Positions 1 through 7,804 of a stretch of DNA of 64,000 nt are shown in pieces (the stretch's first letter is position 1; each line of letters begins with the position of its first letter). This DNA comes from JACKJA01 sp050297015 (lineage in GTDB: Bacteria > Pseudomonadota > Alphaproteobacteria > Micavibrionales > Micavibrionaceae). The DNA is taken from positions 62,001-126,000 of the forward strand of contig JBNKRZ010000005.1 of NCBI GenBank assembly GCA_050297015.1. Direction: 5' to 3'. Below the pieces are notes generated by a model. The model saw nothing but the letters and a program-made list of their open reading frames with translations, was not told the DNA's origin and searched no databases. A program made the translations under genes and the position numbers.

Positions 1-1
1 T

Positions 2-631
2 TTTTATTTCTATGAGACATATGGTTTTCCTTTGGAGCTTACCGAAGAATTGTTATCGGAAACGGGGCAGAAAATTGTGGAGGCTCATTTGTACGAAGAG
101 GCCGCGCGTCAGCATGCGGAAGAGAGCCGTACGGCGGCTGCCGGTAAATTTAAGGGCGGGCTGGCCGATAATTCGGAAAAAACAACGGCGCTGCACACGA
201 CGGCCCATATCATGCTGGCGGCTCTTAGGACGGTACTGGGCGATCACGTCCACCAAAAGGGAAGCAATATCACGGCAGAACGTATTCGCTTTGATTTTAG
301 CCATCCCGCTAAAATGACGCCGGAAGAAAAGCAAGCCGTTGAGGAGCACGTGAACCGGGTTTTAGCCTCCGGGGCAGAAGTCTCCATGAAAGAAATGGGT
401 AAACAGGAAGCCTATGAATCAGGTGTGGAGGGGAGTTTTTGGGAGAAATACCCGGAGACGGTGAAAGTCTATACCATTGAAGATTCGGAAGGTAATGTCT
501 GGAGCCGCGAGCTTTGTGGCGGGCCGCATGTGGAACATATGGAGGCGATTAGCCAATATGGTTCTTTCAAAATCAAGAAGGAAGAATCCAGTTCCGCTGG
601 CGTGCGAAGAATCAAAGCCGTTTTTAAATAA
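2..631 (+). CDS. alaS: Alanyl-tRNA synthetase, C-terminal part, short form (5' end outside window)
   Basis: The reading frame is open from the left edge, so the gene starts before the window. The first visible residues carry ETYGFP, the motif that closes the AlaS aminoacylation/tRNA-recognition region. The editing domain follows, with its zinc/catalytic signatures HTTAH and CGGPH, and the protein ends at SAGVRRIKAV. Canonical bacterial AlaS continues for a long coiled coil and a C-Ala oligomerisation domain after this point; here a stop codon follows directly. This short layout is known from Candidate Phyla Radiation (Patescibacteria) AlaS, and phrases such as HQKGSNITAERIRFDFSHP resemble those proteins from memory. 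The enzyme charges tRNA-Ala and clears mischarged Ser/Gly. Transfer from such a lineage is inference. The gene converges with the outer-membrane protein gene downstream. Confidence 0.85.
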   Translation, partial: FYFYETYGFPLELTEELLSETGQKIVEAHLYEEAARQHAEESRTAAAGKFKGGLADNSEKTTALHTTAHIMLAALRTVLGDHVHQKGSNITAERIRFDFSHPAKMTPEEKQAVEEHVNRVLASGAEVSMKEMGKQEAYESGVEGSFWEKYPETVKVYTIEDSEGNVWSRELCGGPHVEHMEAISQYGSFKIKKEESSSAGVRRIKAVFK

Positions 632-670
632 AAGAGGTTTTGTTCGGCGTCCGGCTTATCATTTGTGGGC

Positions 671-1483
671 TTACCGAAAGTTTGTGTCGAATTTATAATT
701 CACCATCAGGCCAACACTTTTGTCGGCGGTCCCATCGGTGAAACCTTTGCTGGCATAGAGTTGCAGCCCCCAGTTATCGTCGATTTTGTAAAGGCCGTAT
801 CCTAAAAGCTCGGAATGGTTCGTGCCGTTCCGGGATGAGGATTCACGAAAGTTGTAATCAAGACCGGCGCTGATTTTGGTGTTGAATTTATAGCCGGCGC
901 CGGTTGAAAAGCGCCAGCTGTCTTTAAGTGAATAGCGATCTGATGAACCTGCAAATTTGCGGCCGATTTTCGCCGTGGCATAAATATCGCCGTACATCTG
1001 GGTCAGACGGGCTTCGGCAATATAATCGGTTACGCCTGTGCCTAGTCTTTTATCTTCGTCGGCTGTCGGCAGCTTTACCTTTCCGGTTAGATCGGCAAAG
1101 GTGCCCTTGTCGTTAAGGCGGAACGCGCGGCTTAGGCTGAGTATGATGTCACCCATGCCTTCCTTCGTCGTTTTGGTTGTGCTTGTTCCCGTTGTGGCCG
1201 TGGTATCGCCATCGCCCACGACGGTGCCCGGCCCGGTTATTTTCAGATATGGCACGGTAATCTTGGCGGTCCACAACCCCCGTTTAATTTTTGTCGTGAA
1301 AGGAATGTAGAGGATATCCGTATTGATGGATTGTCCGTAATCGCCGGAGCTGTAGTGCATGCCGCTGGTTAATGTGATCTTGTACGGCGATTTTTTCTCC
1401 GCAGCATAAGCGGCAGAAAACATGCAGAGCGAAAACGCTAATATAAAAAGAAAGCCCGTGGCGGGTGATTTAACGTATGGCAT
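671..1483 (-). CDS. Probable outer-membrane beta-barrel protein with signal peptide
   Basis: The 270-residue product begins with a clear Sec signal peptide (basic start, hydrophobic FLFILAFSLCMFSAA, cleavage near AYA-AE). The mature part alternates short polar/aromatic stretches typical of antiparallel outer-membrane strands and ends with a strand-like stretch, NYKF, near the C-terminus. A Thr/Gly-rich loop lies around residues 90-110. The start ATG has an AAGAGA ribosome-binding stretch upstream. The gene points away from the cytochrome cluster and shares with it the 237-base gap 1484-1720, so the two could be divergently transcribed. The specific substrate or function is not recognisable; it resembles transporter-like barrels of unknown role. 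Confidence 0.7.
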   Translation of the reverse strand: MPYVKSPATGFLFILAFSLCMFSAAYAAEKKSPYKITLTSGMHYSSGDYGQSINTDILYIPFTTKIKRGLWTAKITVPYLKITGPGTVVGDGDTTATTGTSTTKTTKEGMGDIILSLSRAFRLNDKGTFADLTGKVKLPTADEDKRLGTGVTDYIAEARLTQMYGDIYATAKIGRKFAGSSDRYSLKDSWRFSTGAGYKFNTKISAGLDYNFRESSSRNGTNHSELLGYGLYKIDDNWGLQLYASKGFTDGTADKSVGLMVNYKFDTNFR

Positions 1484-1720
1484 GGTAATTTTAATCTCTT
1501 CTCATCGGTGTTTTATGCTTTGTCCCAAATTTGATGGCGGGGGGCAAGCGTAAAATGGGCGCATCCGATCATTCATATTTTTCTAAAAAGCCGCGAATAA
1601 TTAAGTTACCCTTTATCTCTTTCTGGAAAAATGGGAAAAATACACACAAAAATGACAAGCGACTATTTTCCCTGTATATCGGTACGATAAATTTTTTTGA
1701 AAAGAGAGACAGAAGACTAA

Positions 1721-3025
1721 ATGGATGGGTTAACCCTGATATATTTGCTTCCTTTGCTGGCGATTGTGTTTTTGTACCTGAAACACAAAAAGGCGATGTA
1801 TGCCGAAAATCTGGTGCTGCAACAAGAAGAGTTTGACGCGGGCTTAACGGAGCCGCCGTCGCTTCACCCGGTGATTGACCGGAATAAATGTCTGGCGTGC
1901 CGTTCCTGTGTGGAGGCTTGCCCGGAGAAAAATGTGCTTGGGATTATTCACGGCAAGGCTGAGCTTATCGCGCCTACGCATTGTATCGGGCATGGCGCTT
2001 GCCGCACGGCTTGTCCGTTTGATGCGATTACTCTCGTATTTGGAACAGAAAAACGCGGGGTGGATATTCCTCTTGTCAAACCGACATTTGAAACCAATGT
2101 TCCCGGTATTTTTATTGCGGGAGAATTGGGCGGGATGGGACTGATCCGCAATGCGGTGACGCAAGGACGGCAAGCGATGGATTCAATCAGGGGGCTTTTG
2201 AAAAACAATAAACCCGCTAACGATATTCATGATGTTGTGATTATCGGCGCCGGTCCGGCCGGATTTTCGGCCTCTCTGGCCGCGATCGAACATGGCCTGA
2301 GTTACGTGACGCTGGAACAGGATTCTCTTGGCGGGACGGTTTCGCACTATCCGCGTGGTAAGGTCGTTATGACTCAGCCGGCGGTGCTCCCTGTCGTGGG
2401 TAAGACGACCTTTACCGAGACGACAAAGGAAGAGCTGCTGGAATTCTGGGAGGGGGTTGTTGAGCAGTCCGGTGTTGAAATTAATTTTTCCGAGCGGGTT
2501 GAAACGGTAACAAATGAAAATAGTGTCTTTACCGTTAAAACATCGAAGGGCGATTATAAAACGCGCGCGATTTTGCTGGCGATTGGTCGTCGGGGTACGC
2601 CCCGAAAGTTAGGCGTTCCGGGTGAGGATCAGTCCAAAGTGGTCTATCGTCTGATTGATCCGGAGCAATATCAGGCCGATCATGTATTGGTTGTCGGGGG
2701 CGGCGATAGTGCGCTGGAGGCTGCCACATCTATTGCTGATATCTCTGAAGGGAGTGTTGCGCTTTCTTACCGTAGTGAGGCTTTTTCCCGCGCCAAGCAG
2801 AAAAACCGTGACCGGGTGGCGCAGGCGGAAGCCGACGGTAAGCTTAAAGTTTTGATGAAATCAAATGTTAAGGAAATCCGGGAGAATGAAATCGTCCTCG
2901 ATCAGGAGGGTGAAGAAATCACATTGCCCAATACGGCTGTGATTGTTTGTGCGGGCGGTATTCTACCGACGCCTTTCCTTAAGGAAATCGGAATTGAAGT
3001 TGAAACAAAATTCGGGACGGAATAA
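1721..3025 (+). CDS. Membrane-anchored ferredoxin/flavin NAD(P)H oxidoreductase with apparently permuted fold
   Basis: Residues 5-20 form a single hydrophobic helix, so the protein is probably held to the inner membrane. Residues 57-67 give a full [4Fe-4S] motif CxxCxxCxxxCP. A second motif at 88-98 reads CxxHxxCxxxCP, with His91 where Cys is usual. Residues 172-434 resemble a thioredoxin-reductase-like flavoprotein with FAD motif GAGPAG (175-180) and NAD(P) motif GGGDSALEAA (326-335), but no redox CxxC. The C-terminal FAD motif of such enzymes, TNVPGIFIAGE, is at 125-135, in front of the first Rossmann fold instead of at the end. It probably passes electrons between NAD(P)H or ferredoxin and the membrane proteins encoded downstream. 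It is the first gene of the same-strand cluster; partners are inferred from context. Confidence 0.75.
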   Translation: MDGLTLIYLLPLLAIVFLYLKHKKAMYAENLVLQQEEFDAGLTEPPSLHPVIDRNKCLACRSCVEACPEKNVLGIIHGKAELIAPTHCIGHGACRTACPFDAITLVFGTEKRGVDIPLVKPTFETNVPGIFIAGELGGMGLIRNAVTQGRQAMDSIRGLLKNNKPANDIHDVVIIGAGPAGFSASLAAIEHGLSYVTLEQDSLGGTVSHYPRGKVVMTQPAVLPVVGKTTFTETTKEELLEFWEGVVEQSGVEINFSERVETVTNENSVFTVKTSKGDYKTRAILLAIGRRGTPRKLGVPGEDQSKVVYRLIDPEQYQADHVLVVGGGDSALEAATSIADISEGSVALSYRSEAFSRAKQKNRDRVAQAEADGKLKVLMKSNVKEIRENEIVLDQEGEEITLPNTAVIVCAGGILPTPFLKEIGIEVETKFGTE

Positions 3026-3031
3026 CACTTG

Positions 3032-5056
3032 ATGATGGCTAATCTTTTTTATCGGCTGAAATACGGGATAATAACGGCGGCGTTTATGGCCGTTCTTAGT
3101 GTTTCATGGATGGCTAGCGCGCAAACGATGGAAGATGCGCGGCAAGCGGTTCGTTTGCGGGATTATGCGCAGGCCGTCCGGATTTATTCGCAGCTGGCCG
3201 CACATGGCGATGCCGAGGCTCAATATCAGCTGGGTGTGATGTATGAAACCGGGCGCGGTGTTAAAAAGGATCATGTGAAAGCTTTTCGTTTCTTTAAACA
3301 GGCGGCGATAAGCGGCCACGTAAAGGCCCAGTATAATCTCGGTGAGATGTACGAATATGGCTGGGGTGTTGAGCGCAATACCGCGCAGGCGCTCGACTGG
3401 TATCGTAAGGCCGGGGCGCAAGGCTATAGGCAGGCCGATGAAAAGATTAAATTGGCTCAGAAAGGCTCGTTGAACGGGGCTGTTAATAACGACATGACGG
3501 TGGGGGAACTTTTGATTAAGGCCGCCGGGCAAGGCGCGTCAAATGATGTCGCTGCTTTCTTGAAAAAAGGCGCTGATATCAATTATCAGGATTCTTACGG
3601 GCACACGCCTTTGATCGAGGCAACGGTGCGTAACCATCCGCAAATCGTTCAGCTTTTACTCGGTAAGGGGGCGAAGACCGGCTTGCGTAATAAGAATGGC
3701 GACGATGCCCTTTTGATCGCGGCGGAGAAAGGCTATGGCACCATTGTTAAAACGTTGATCGATAATGGCGCAACCATTGATACAAGGAACAAGCACGACT
3801 ATACGCCTTTGATGCTGGCGGTGCGGCGGAACAATGTATCGCTGGTGCAGCTTTTGGTTGATAAGGGCGCTGATCCCGCATTAGAAAGCAAAACGAAACG
3901 AAACGTATTGCAACTTGCCAAGGCGCGCGGCTATGATGATATCGTCCGGATTCTCTTGCAAACGGGGAAAGTTACATTCCCGGAAGATCAGGTAAATGAA
4001 AAGGCGCTGAAATCAATTGCCACGAAATTACAGGACGAGAACCTGAAGGGGAAAACCAATAAAGCTGAGGACTGGTCCCCTTTGATGTTGGCGGCTTGGC
4101 GTGGCGAGGAAAAGCTCGTTAGACAACTCTTGAAACAAAAGCCGGATATTAATGCTCAAAGCAAAGACGGGCATACGGCTTTGAGCCGGGCTGTGTTTAA
4201 AGGGCATAACAAGATTGTTAAGCTCCTTCTTGATAACGGCGCGCGTCTGGATGTGAATGATAAAGAGGATTTATCGCCGTTGGTTATTGCCGCGCGGCAG
4301 GGCTTTCCTCTGATTTTGGAGGATTTGATGGCGCATAGCGATCAAATGGCGCAGCGTGATGCTGTATTGGTGACGGCGTTGCGGGCCAGCATTGATAATG
4401 CTCACGGTTTGGTGACGCAAATGTTAATGGATGCGGGTGTATCTCTTGATGCGGAAAAGCAGGACCGGGTAGCGCATTCTTTTCTTTCTGCGGCAGCCAA
4501 GGGCTCGAATGAGCTGATTGATGTTTTTCTGGCGCAGGGGGCGGATATTCATGCGACGAACGAAGGGGGACAAACGGCTTTGATGGTTGCGGCTAAGGCC
4601 GGTCACCTGACAGTGGTGCAGCACTTGCTTGATGAAGGGAGCGCTCTCGACGGACAAGACAAACGCGGTAATACGGCTTTGCATTTTTCCGTTCGGGCGC
4701 GTAAGCCGGATGTGGCCGCGTTTTTACTGACGCAAGGTGCGGACGTTGGTGTGGCTGATGAAAATGGTGATACGGCACTGATGTTCGCTGTGCGGACGGG
4801 GCAGGCGCCCCTTGTCGATATGCTTTTGACGAATGGTGCACGCGTAAATATATTGAATAAAGAGGGGCAGAGCCCTTTATCGCTGGCGTTGCAGAACAAC
4901 CGGAATTCTATCGCGCACACCTTATTGGCGCAAGGGGCGAACCCCTATCAACCTTTCAAGATTGTCGATGATTTGACACAAGATCAAAAAGATATTTTAC
5001 GGGAGCGCTGGACCCTTTTGGGCTGGACGAAAGAAATTTTTGGAGTGAATACGTGA
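3032..5056 (+). CDS. Secreted Sel1-repeat plus ankyrin-repeat protein
   Basis: An N-terminal signal peptide (hydrophobic stretch ending SWMASA-QT, near residue 30) predicts export to the periplasm. Two Sel1-like repeats follow (about residues 35-130, with AQYQLGVMYETGRGV and AQYNLGEMYEYGWGV), then a long array of ankyrin repeats (about 155-640) recognisable by TPLxxA and LLxxGA signatures. Both repeat types make protein-binding surfaces; no catalytic motif is visible. Ankyrin arrays in the periplasm are uncommon. The start is ATG at 3032 or the in-frame TTG just before it, a few bases after the preceding stop. The next gene overlaps by four bases (GTGA), implying translational coupling. A scaffold or assembly role for the cytochromes is inference. 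Confidence 0.75.
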   Translation: MMANLFYRLKYGIITAAFMAVLSVSWMASAQTMEDARQAVRLRDYAQAVRIYSQLAAHGDAEAQYQLGVMYETGRGVKKDHVKAFRFFKQAAISGHVKAQYNLGEMYEYGWGVERNTAQALDWYRKAGAQGYRQADEKIKLAQKGSLNGAVNNDMTVGELLIKAAGQGASNDVAAFLKKGADINYQDSYGHTPLIEATVRNHPQIVQLLLGKGAKTGLRNKNGDDALLIAAEKGYGTIVKTLIDNGATIDTRNKHDYTPLMLAVRRNNVSLVQLLVDKGADPALESKTKRNVLQLAKARGYDDIVRILLQTGKVTFPEDQVNEKALKSIATKLQDENLKGKTNKAEDWSPLMLAAWRGEEKLVRQLLKQKPDINAQSKDGHTALSRAVFKGHNKIVKLLLDNGARLDVNDKEDLSPLVIAARQGFPLILEDLMAHSDQMAQRDAVLVTALRASIDNAHGLVTQMLMDAGVSLDAEKQDRVAHSFLSAAAKGSNELIDVFLAQGADIHATNEGGQTALMVAAKAGHLTVVQHLLDEGSALDGQDKRGNTALHFSVRARKPDVAAFLLTQGADVGVADENGDTALMFAVRTGQAPLVDMLLTNGARVNILNKEGQSPLSLALQNNRNSIAHTLLAQGANPYQPFKIVDDLTQDQKDILRERWTLLGWTKEIFGVNT

Positions 5057-5910
5057 GAAGCACCATTTTGAATATAAACCGTTCGATGCCCTGGATGTTG
5101 ACGCTGGTTACCGTGTTTGCGCTGTTTGTTGGATGGCGTTTAAGCGCTTACCGCTTAATTCATGCGGAAAGTGGCATGGGATACTGGTTTGGCATTACGG
5201 GCGGTTCATTGATGCTCTCTTTGCTGATCTATCCTTTGCGTAAACGGAACCGTTCATGGGGGGCGATCGGAAGTGTTAAGCTGTGGTTTCGCCTGCACAT
5301 GTTACTGGGCGTGTTCGGACCACTCTTTATTATGTATCATTCCAATTTTCATCTAGGATCCCTTAATAGCAATGTGGCTCTGTTTTGTATGTTGATTGTC
5401 GCGTTCAGTGGCGTGTTTGGCCGTTATTTTTATAGCAAAATTCATAAAGGCCTTTATGGCCGTAAAGAAAATCTAAATAGCTTGAAAGCTGAATTGGAAA
5501 GCGAAAAAGAACATCTTGAGCTTTTGTTCAGAAATGTCCCTGCCCTGCGGGATCGCTTGATGGCTTTTGCGCAGGATGTGAGTGCGCCCGCAACACGGCT
5601 GGGGGGCAGTATCCTCCGGATATTCACGACAGGTCATCGTGTGCGCGTTCTTCGCCGGGAGGTAAAAAAAGCGGCGCGGACGGTTTTTAAAACGCATGCG
5701 AAAACGCATCACTGGACGAGCGATCGGGAAGAGAAAATGATTCTCCAGTTTAAAAGGGAGGCTTATAAATTCCTCACTCAAGCCGTCCGGGTTTCCGAAT
5801 TTTCTCTGTATGAGCGTTTGTTTGCTTTATGGCATGTGCTTCATATTCCCCTCTTTTTTATCATGGTGACGGCAATCGTGGTTCATATAATCGCCGTTCA
5901 CCTATACTAA
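5053..5910 (+). CDS. Histidine-rich membrane protein, putative b-type cytochrome
   Basis: The 285-residue protein has about five hydrophobic helices: roughly 13-30, 45-60, 80-97, 105-125 and 258-283. Histidines sit in or next to them (His82, His96, His100, His261, His264, His278, His283), spaced as expected for bis-His heme b ligation in ferric-reductase or cytochrome b-like folds. A charged loop with coiled-coil tendency and many basic residues (about 130-245) probably lies in the cytoplasm. The GTG start overlaps the stop of the ankyrin gene. Placed between a cytoplasmic-side flavoprotein and periplasmic multiheme cytochromes, it is the natural candidate for carrying electrons across the inner membrane. 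Heme binding is inferred from histidine placement only. Confidence 0.6.
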   Translation: MRSTILNINRSMPWMLTLVTVFALFVGWRLSAYRLIHAESGMGYWFGITGGSLMLSLLIYPLRKRNRSWGAIGSVKLWFRLHMLLGVFGPLFIMYHSNFHLGSLNSNVALFCMLIVAFSGVFGRYFYSKIHKGLYGRKENLNSLKAELESEKEHLELLFRNVPALRDRLMAFAQDVSAPATRLGGSILRIFTTGHRVRVLRREVKKAARTVFKTHAKTHHWTSDREEKMILQFKREAYKFLTQAVRVSEFSLYERLFALWHVLHIPLFFIMVTAIVVHIIAVHLY

Positions 5911-5960
5911 AGTGCCGCTTTTAAGTTTGACGCAGGCGGTAAAACTCTGTAAAAGTAGTG

Positions 5961-5975
5961 TGGGAAAATATCCCA
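5961..5975. promoter_or_regulatory. Small palindrome in front of the multiheme cytochrome genes
   Basis: TGGGAAAATATCCCA has perfect five-base arms (TGGGA/TCCCA) around an A/T-rich centre. It lies about 50 bases before the start of the 23-heme cytochrome gene, in the one clear gap (112 bases) inside the early part of the cluster. A TGTGATAA stretch, resembling half of a CRP/FNR-type site, follows about ten bases later. It could be an operator for a second promoter driving the cytochrome genes. Nothing more than the symmetry and position supports this. Confidence 0.3.
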
Positions 5976-6022
5976 TAATGTATGTGATAACCTTTTAGAA
6001 TGAAAGCTTGTGAGACCCGCCG

Positions 6023-7804
6023 ATGAGATTATTTGTCTTGATAATAATCTCTATTGTTGTGGTCGCTGTTTCGATTATCGCAGTGCCGCTTGTCTCGCAA
6101 AAGAATGAAACTAACCCGAAGGACGACGGAGTGGAACATACCTTTCAAAGTATGGTAATGCCCGGCCCTCTTATAAGGGCTCATGAAAAGTACAAGGCAG
6201 ATTGTACTCAGTGCCATGCGCCCTTCAGCAAAGAGACGCAGGATAATCTGTGTCTGTCTTGTCACGAGGATGTTGGTAAGGATATCAAGGCGCTGTCGGG
6301 CTTTCATGGGCGCGAACCATCTGTTCAGGAGCAATCTTGTAAAAGCTGTCACACCGACCACATAGGGCGGGATGCTGATATTATCGCTCTGGATGAGCGT
6401 CTTTTTCATCATGACATGACGGATTTTAAGCTGGAGGGTGCTCATACGGATTTGGCTGTCGGGTGTGACGATTGCCACAAAGCGGGTAAGAAATTCCGTG
6501 AGGCGCCCTCAGATTGTTACAGTTGTCACAAGGAGGATGATCGTCACGATGGGGCGCTCGGTAAAAGTTGTAAGGATTGCCACAAATCGACCTCATGGAC
6601 GGATACGTTTTTCGATCACGATGAAACGGATTTTAAGCTGGAGGGTGAACATAAGGATGTGAGCTGCGATGCTTGTCACTTGAATGAAACCTATAAGGAT
6701 ACAAAAACCGATTGTCTGTCTTGTCACTTGATTAATGATATTCACGATAGTGCGCCTCAGACCAAATGCGATGACTGTCACAATGCCAAGGGCTGGGAAT
6801 TTGTGGAATTCGATCATGACAAGGATACGGATTTTAAATTGAAAGAACGGCATGCCAAGCTGTTGTGTGAGGATTGCCACGGCGCTCTTGATTTTAAGGA
6901 AGAACTGGGAAGCGGCTGTATAGATTGTCACCGCGCCGACGATATCCATAAGGGGCGCAATGGTTCCAAGTGCAGCGATTGCCACGGTCAGACAGCCTGG
7001 ACCAAAGTAACGTTTAACCATGATAAGGACACGGATTTTGCTCTGCGTGGCGGCCATAAGGATGTAACTTGCGATAGTTGTCACAAGGGAAGCACGGGGG
7101 CGGAGAAGTTAAGTGCCTCATGTGTGGGCTGCCATAAGGCCGATGATGTCCATCAAGGCTCTTTAGGTAAAAAATGTGATGACTGTCACAATGAAAAGGG
7201 ATGGTCTTTGGACATTGCTTTCGATCACGATCTGACACGCTTTCCGTTGATTGGTATTCATGCGGTGACATCTTGTGGAGAATGTCATGTGACGGCCAGT
7301 TTTAAAGATGCTAAGGCCGATTGCGCATCTTGCCACAAAAAAGACGATACCCACAAACAGGCGCTCGGCAACAATTGTGCCGGGTGTCATAACCCGAATG
7401 ACTGGGATCTTTGGCAATTCAACCATGATACGCAAACGGACTTTGTGCTGAAGGGCTCTCATGACGGGTTGGTGTGTAGCGCTTGTCACAAGCGGCCTGT
7501 AACGGGTGAAATAAAAATGGACAAGAATTGCTATGCTTGTCATGCCAATGACAATATTCACCGTATGGCGTTCGGAAAACTAACAAAACGTTGCGATCTT
7601 TGTCACGCTGAGGAGGCTTTCGACAAAATTTCGGAAAAACAAATCAAGACTTTCCACCGTTCACCGATGGCCGAACAGATCGGCTTGTCACAGGGCTGTG
7701 CGGATTGTCATGAGAAAGACGATATTCACAATGGCCGGTTTGGTTCGCGTTGTGACCGTTGCCACACGGTGGAGTCTTTTAAAGATATAAGGATGGGGCG
7801 GTAG
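6023..7804 (+). CDS. Membrane-anchored multiheme c-type cytochrome, 23 CXXCH motifs
   Basis: I count 23 CXXCH heme-attachment motifs in 593 residues. The N-terminus has a hydrophobic segment (about residues 2-26, ending IIAVPLVSQ) with no obvious cleavage site, so it may be an uncleaved anchor facing the periplasm. The body repeats a unit of two hemes in which phrases such as FDHDETDFKLEGEH precede CDxCH; the histidines in these phrases are plausible distal heme ligands, giving bis-His low-potential hemes. This layout is typical of cytochrome c3-like electron conduits. It is followed directly, without a gap, by the 24-heme cytochrome gene, so both are surely co-expressed. The likely role is a periplasmic relay between inner-membrane donor and outer-membrane partner. 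Confidence 0.85.
   Translation: MRLFVLIIISIVVVAVSIIAVPLVSQKNETNPKDDGVEHTFQSMVMPGPLIRAHEKYKADCTQCHAPFSKETQDNLCLSCHEDVGKDIKALSGFHGREPSVQEQSCKSCHTDHIGRDADIIALDERLFHHDMTDFKLEGAHTDLAVGCDDCHKAGKKFREAPSDCYSCHKEDDRHDGALGKSCKDCHKSTSWTDTFFDHDETDFKLEGEHKDVSCDACHLNETYKDTKTDCLSCHLINDIHDSAPQTKCDDCHNAKGWEFVEFDHDKDTDFKLKERHAKLLCEDCHGALDFKEELGSGCIDCHRADDIHKGRNGSKCSDCHGQTAWTKVTFNHDKDTDFALRGGHKDVTCDSCHKGSTGAEKLSASCVGCHKADDVHQGSLGKKCDDCHNEKGWSLDIAFDHDLTRFPLIGIHAVTSCGECHVTASFKDAKADCASCHKKDDTHKQALGNNCAGCHNPNDWDLWQFNHDTQTDFVLKGSHDGLVCSACHKRPVTGEIKMDKNCYACHANDNIHRMAFGKLTKRCDLCHAEEAFDKISEKQIKTFHRSPMAEQIGLSQGCADCHEKDDIHNGRFGSRCDRCHTVESFKDIRMGR

Noticed and set aside
1531..1836. 101-codon frame before the flavoprotein gene
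   Set aside because: It overlaps the supported start at 1721 in another frame, and its translation is of mixed low-complexity character.
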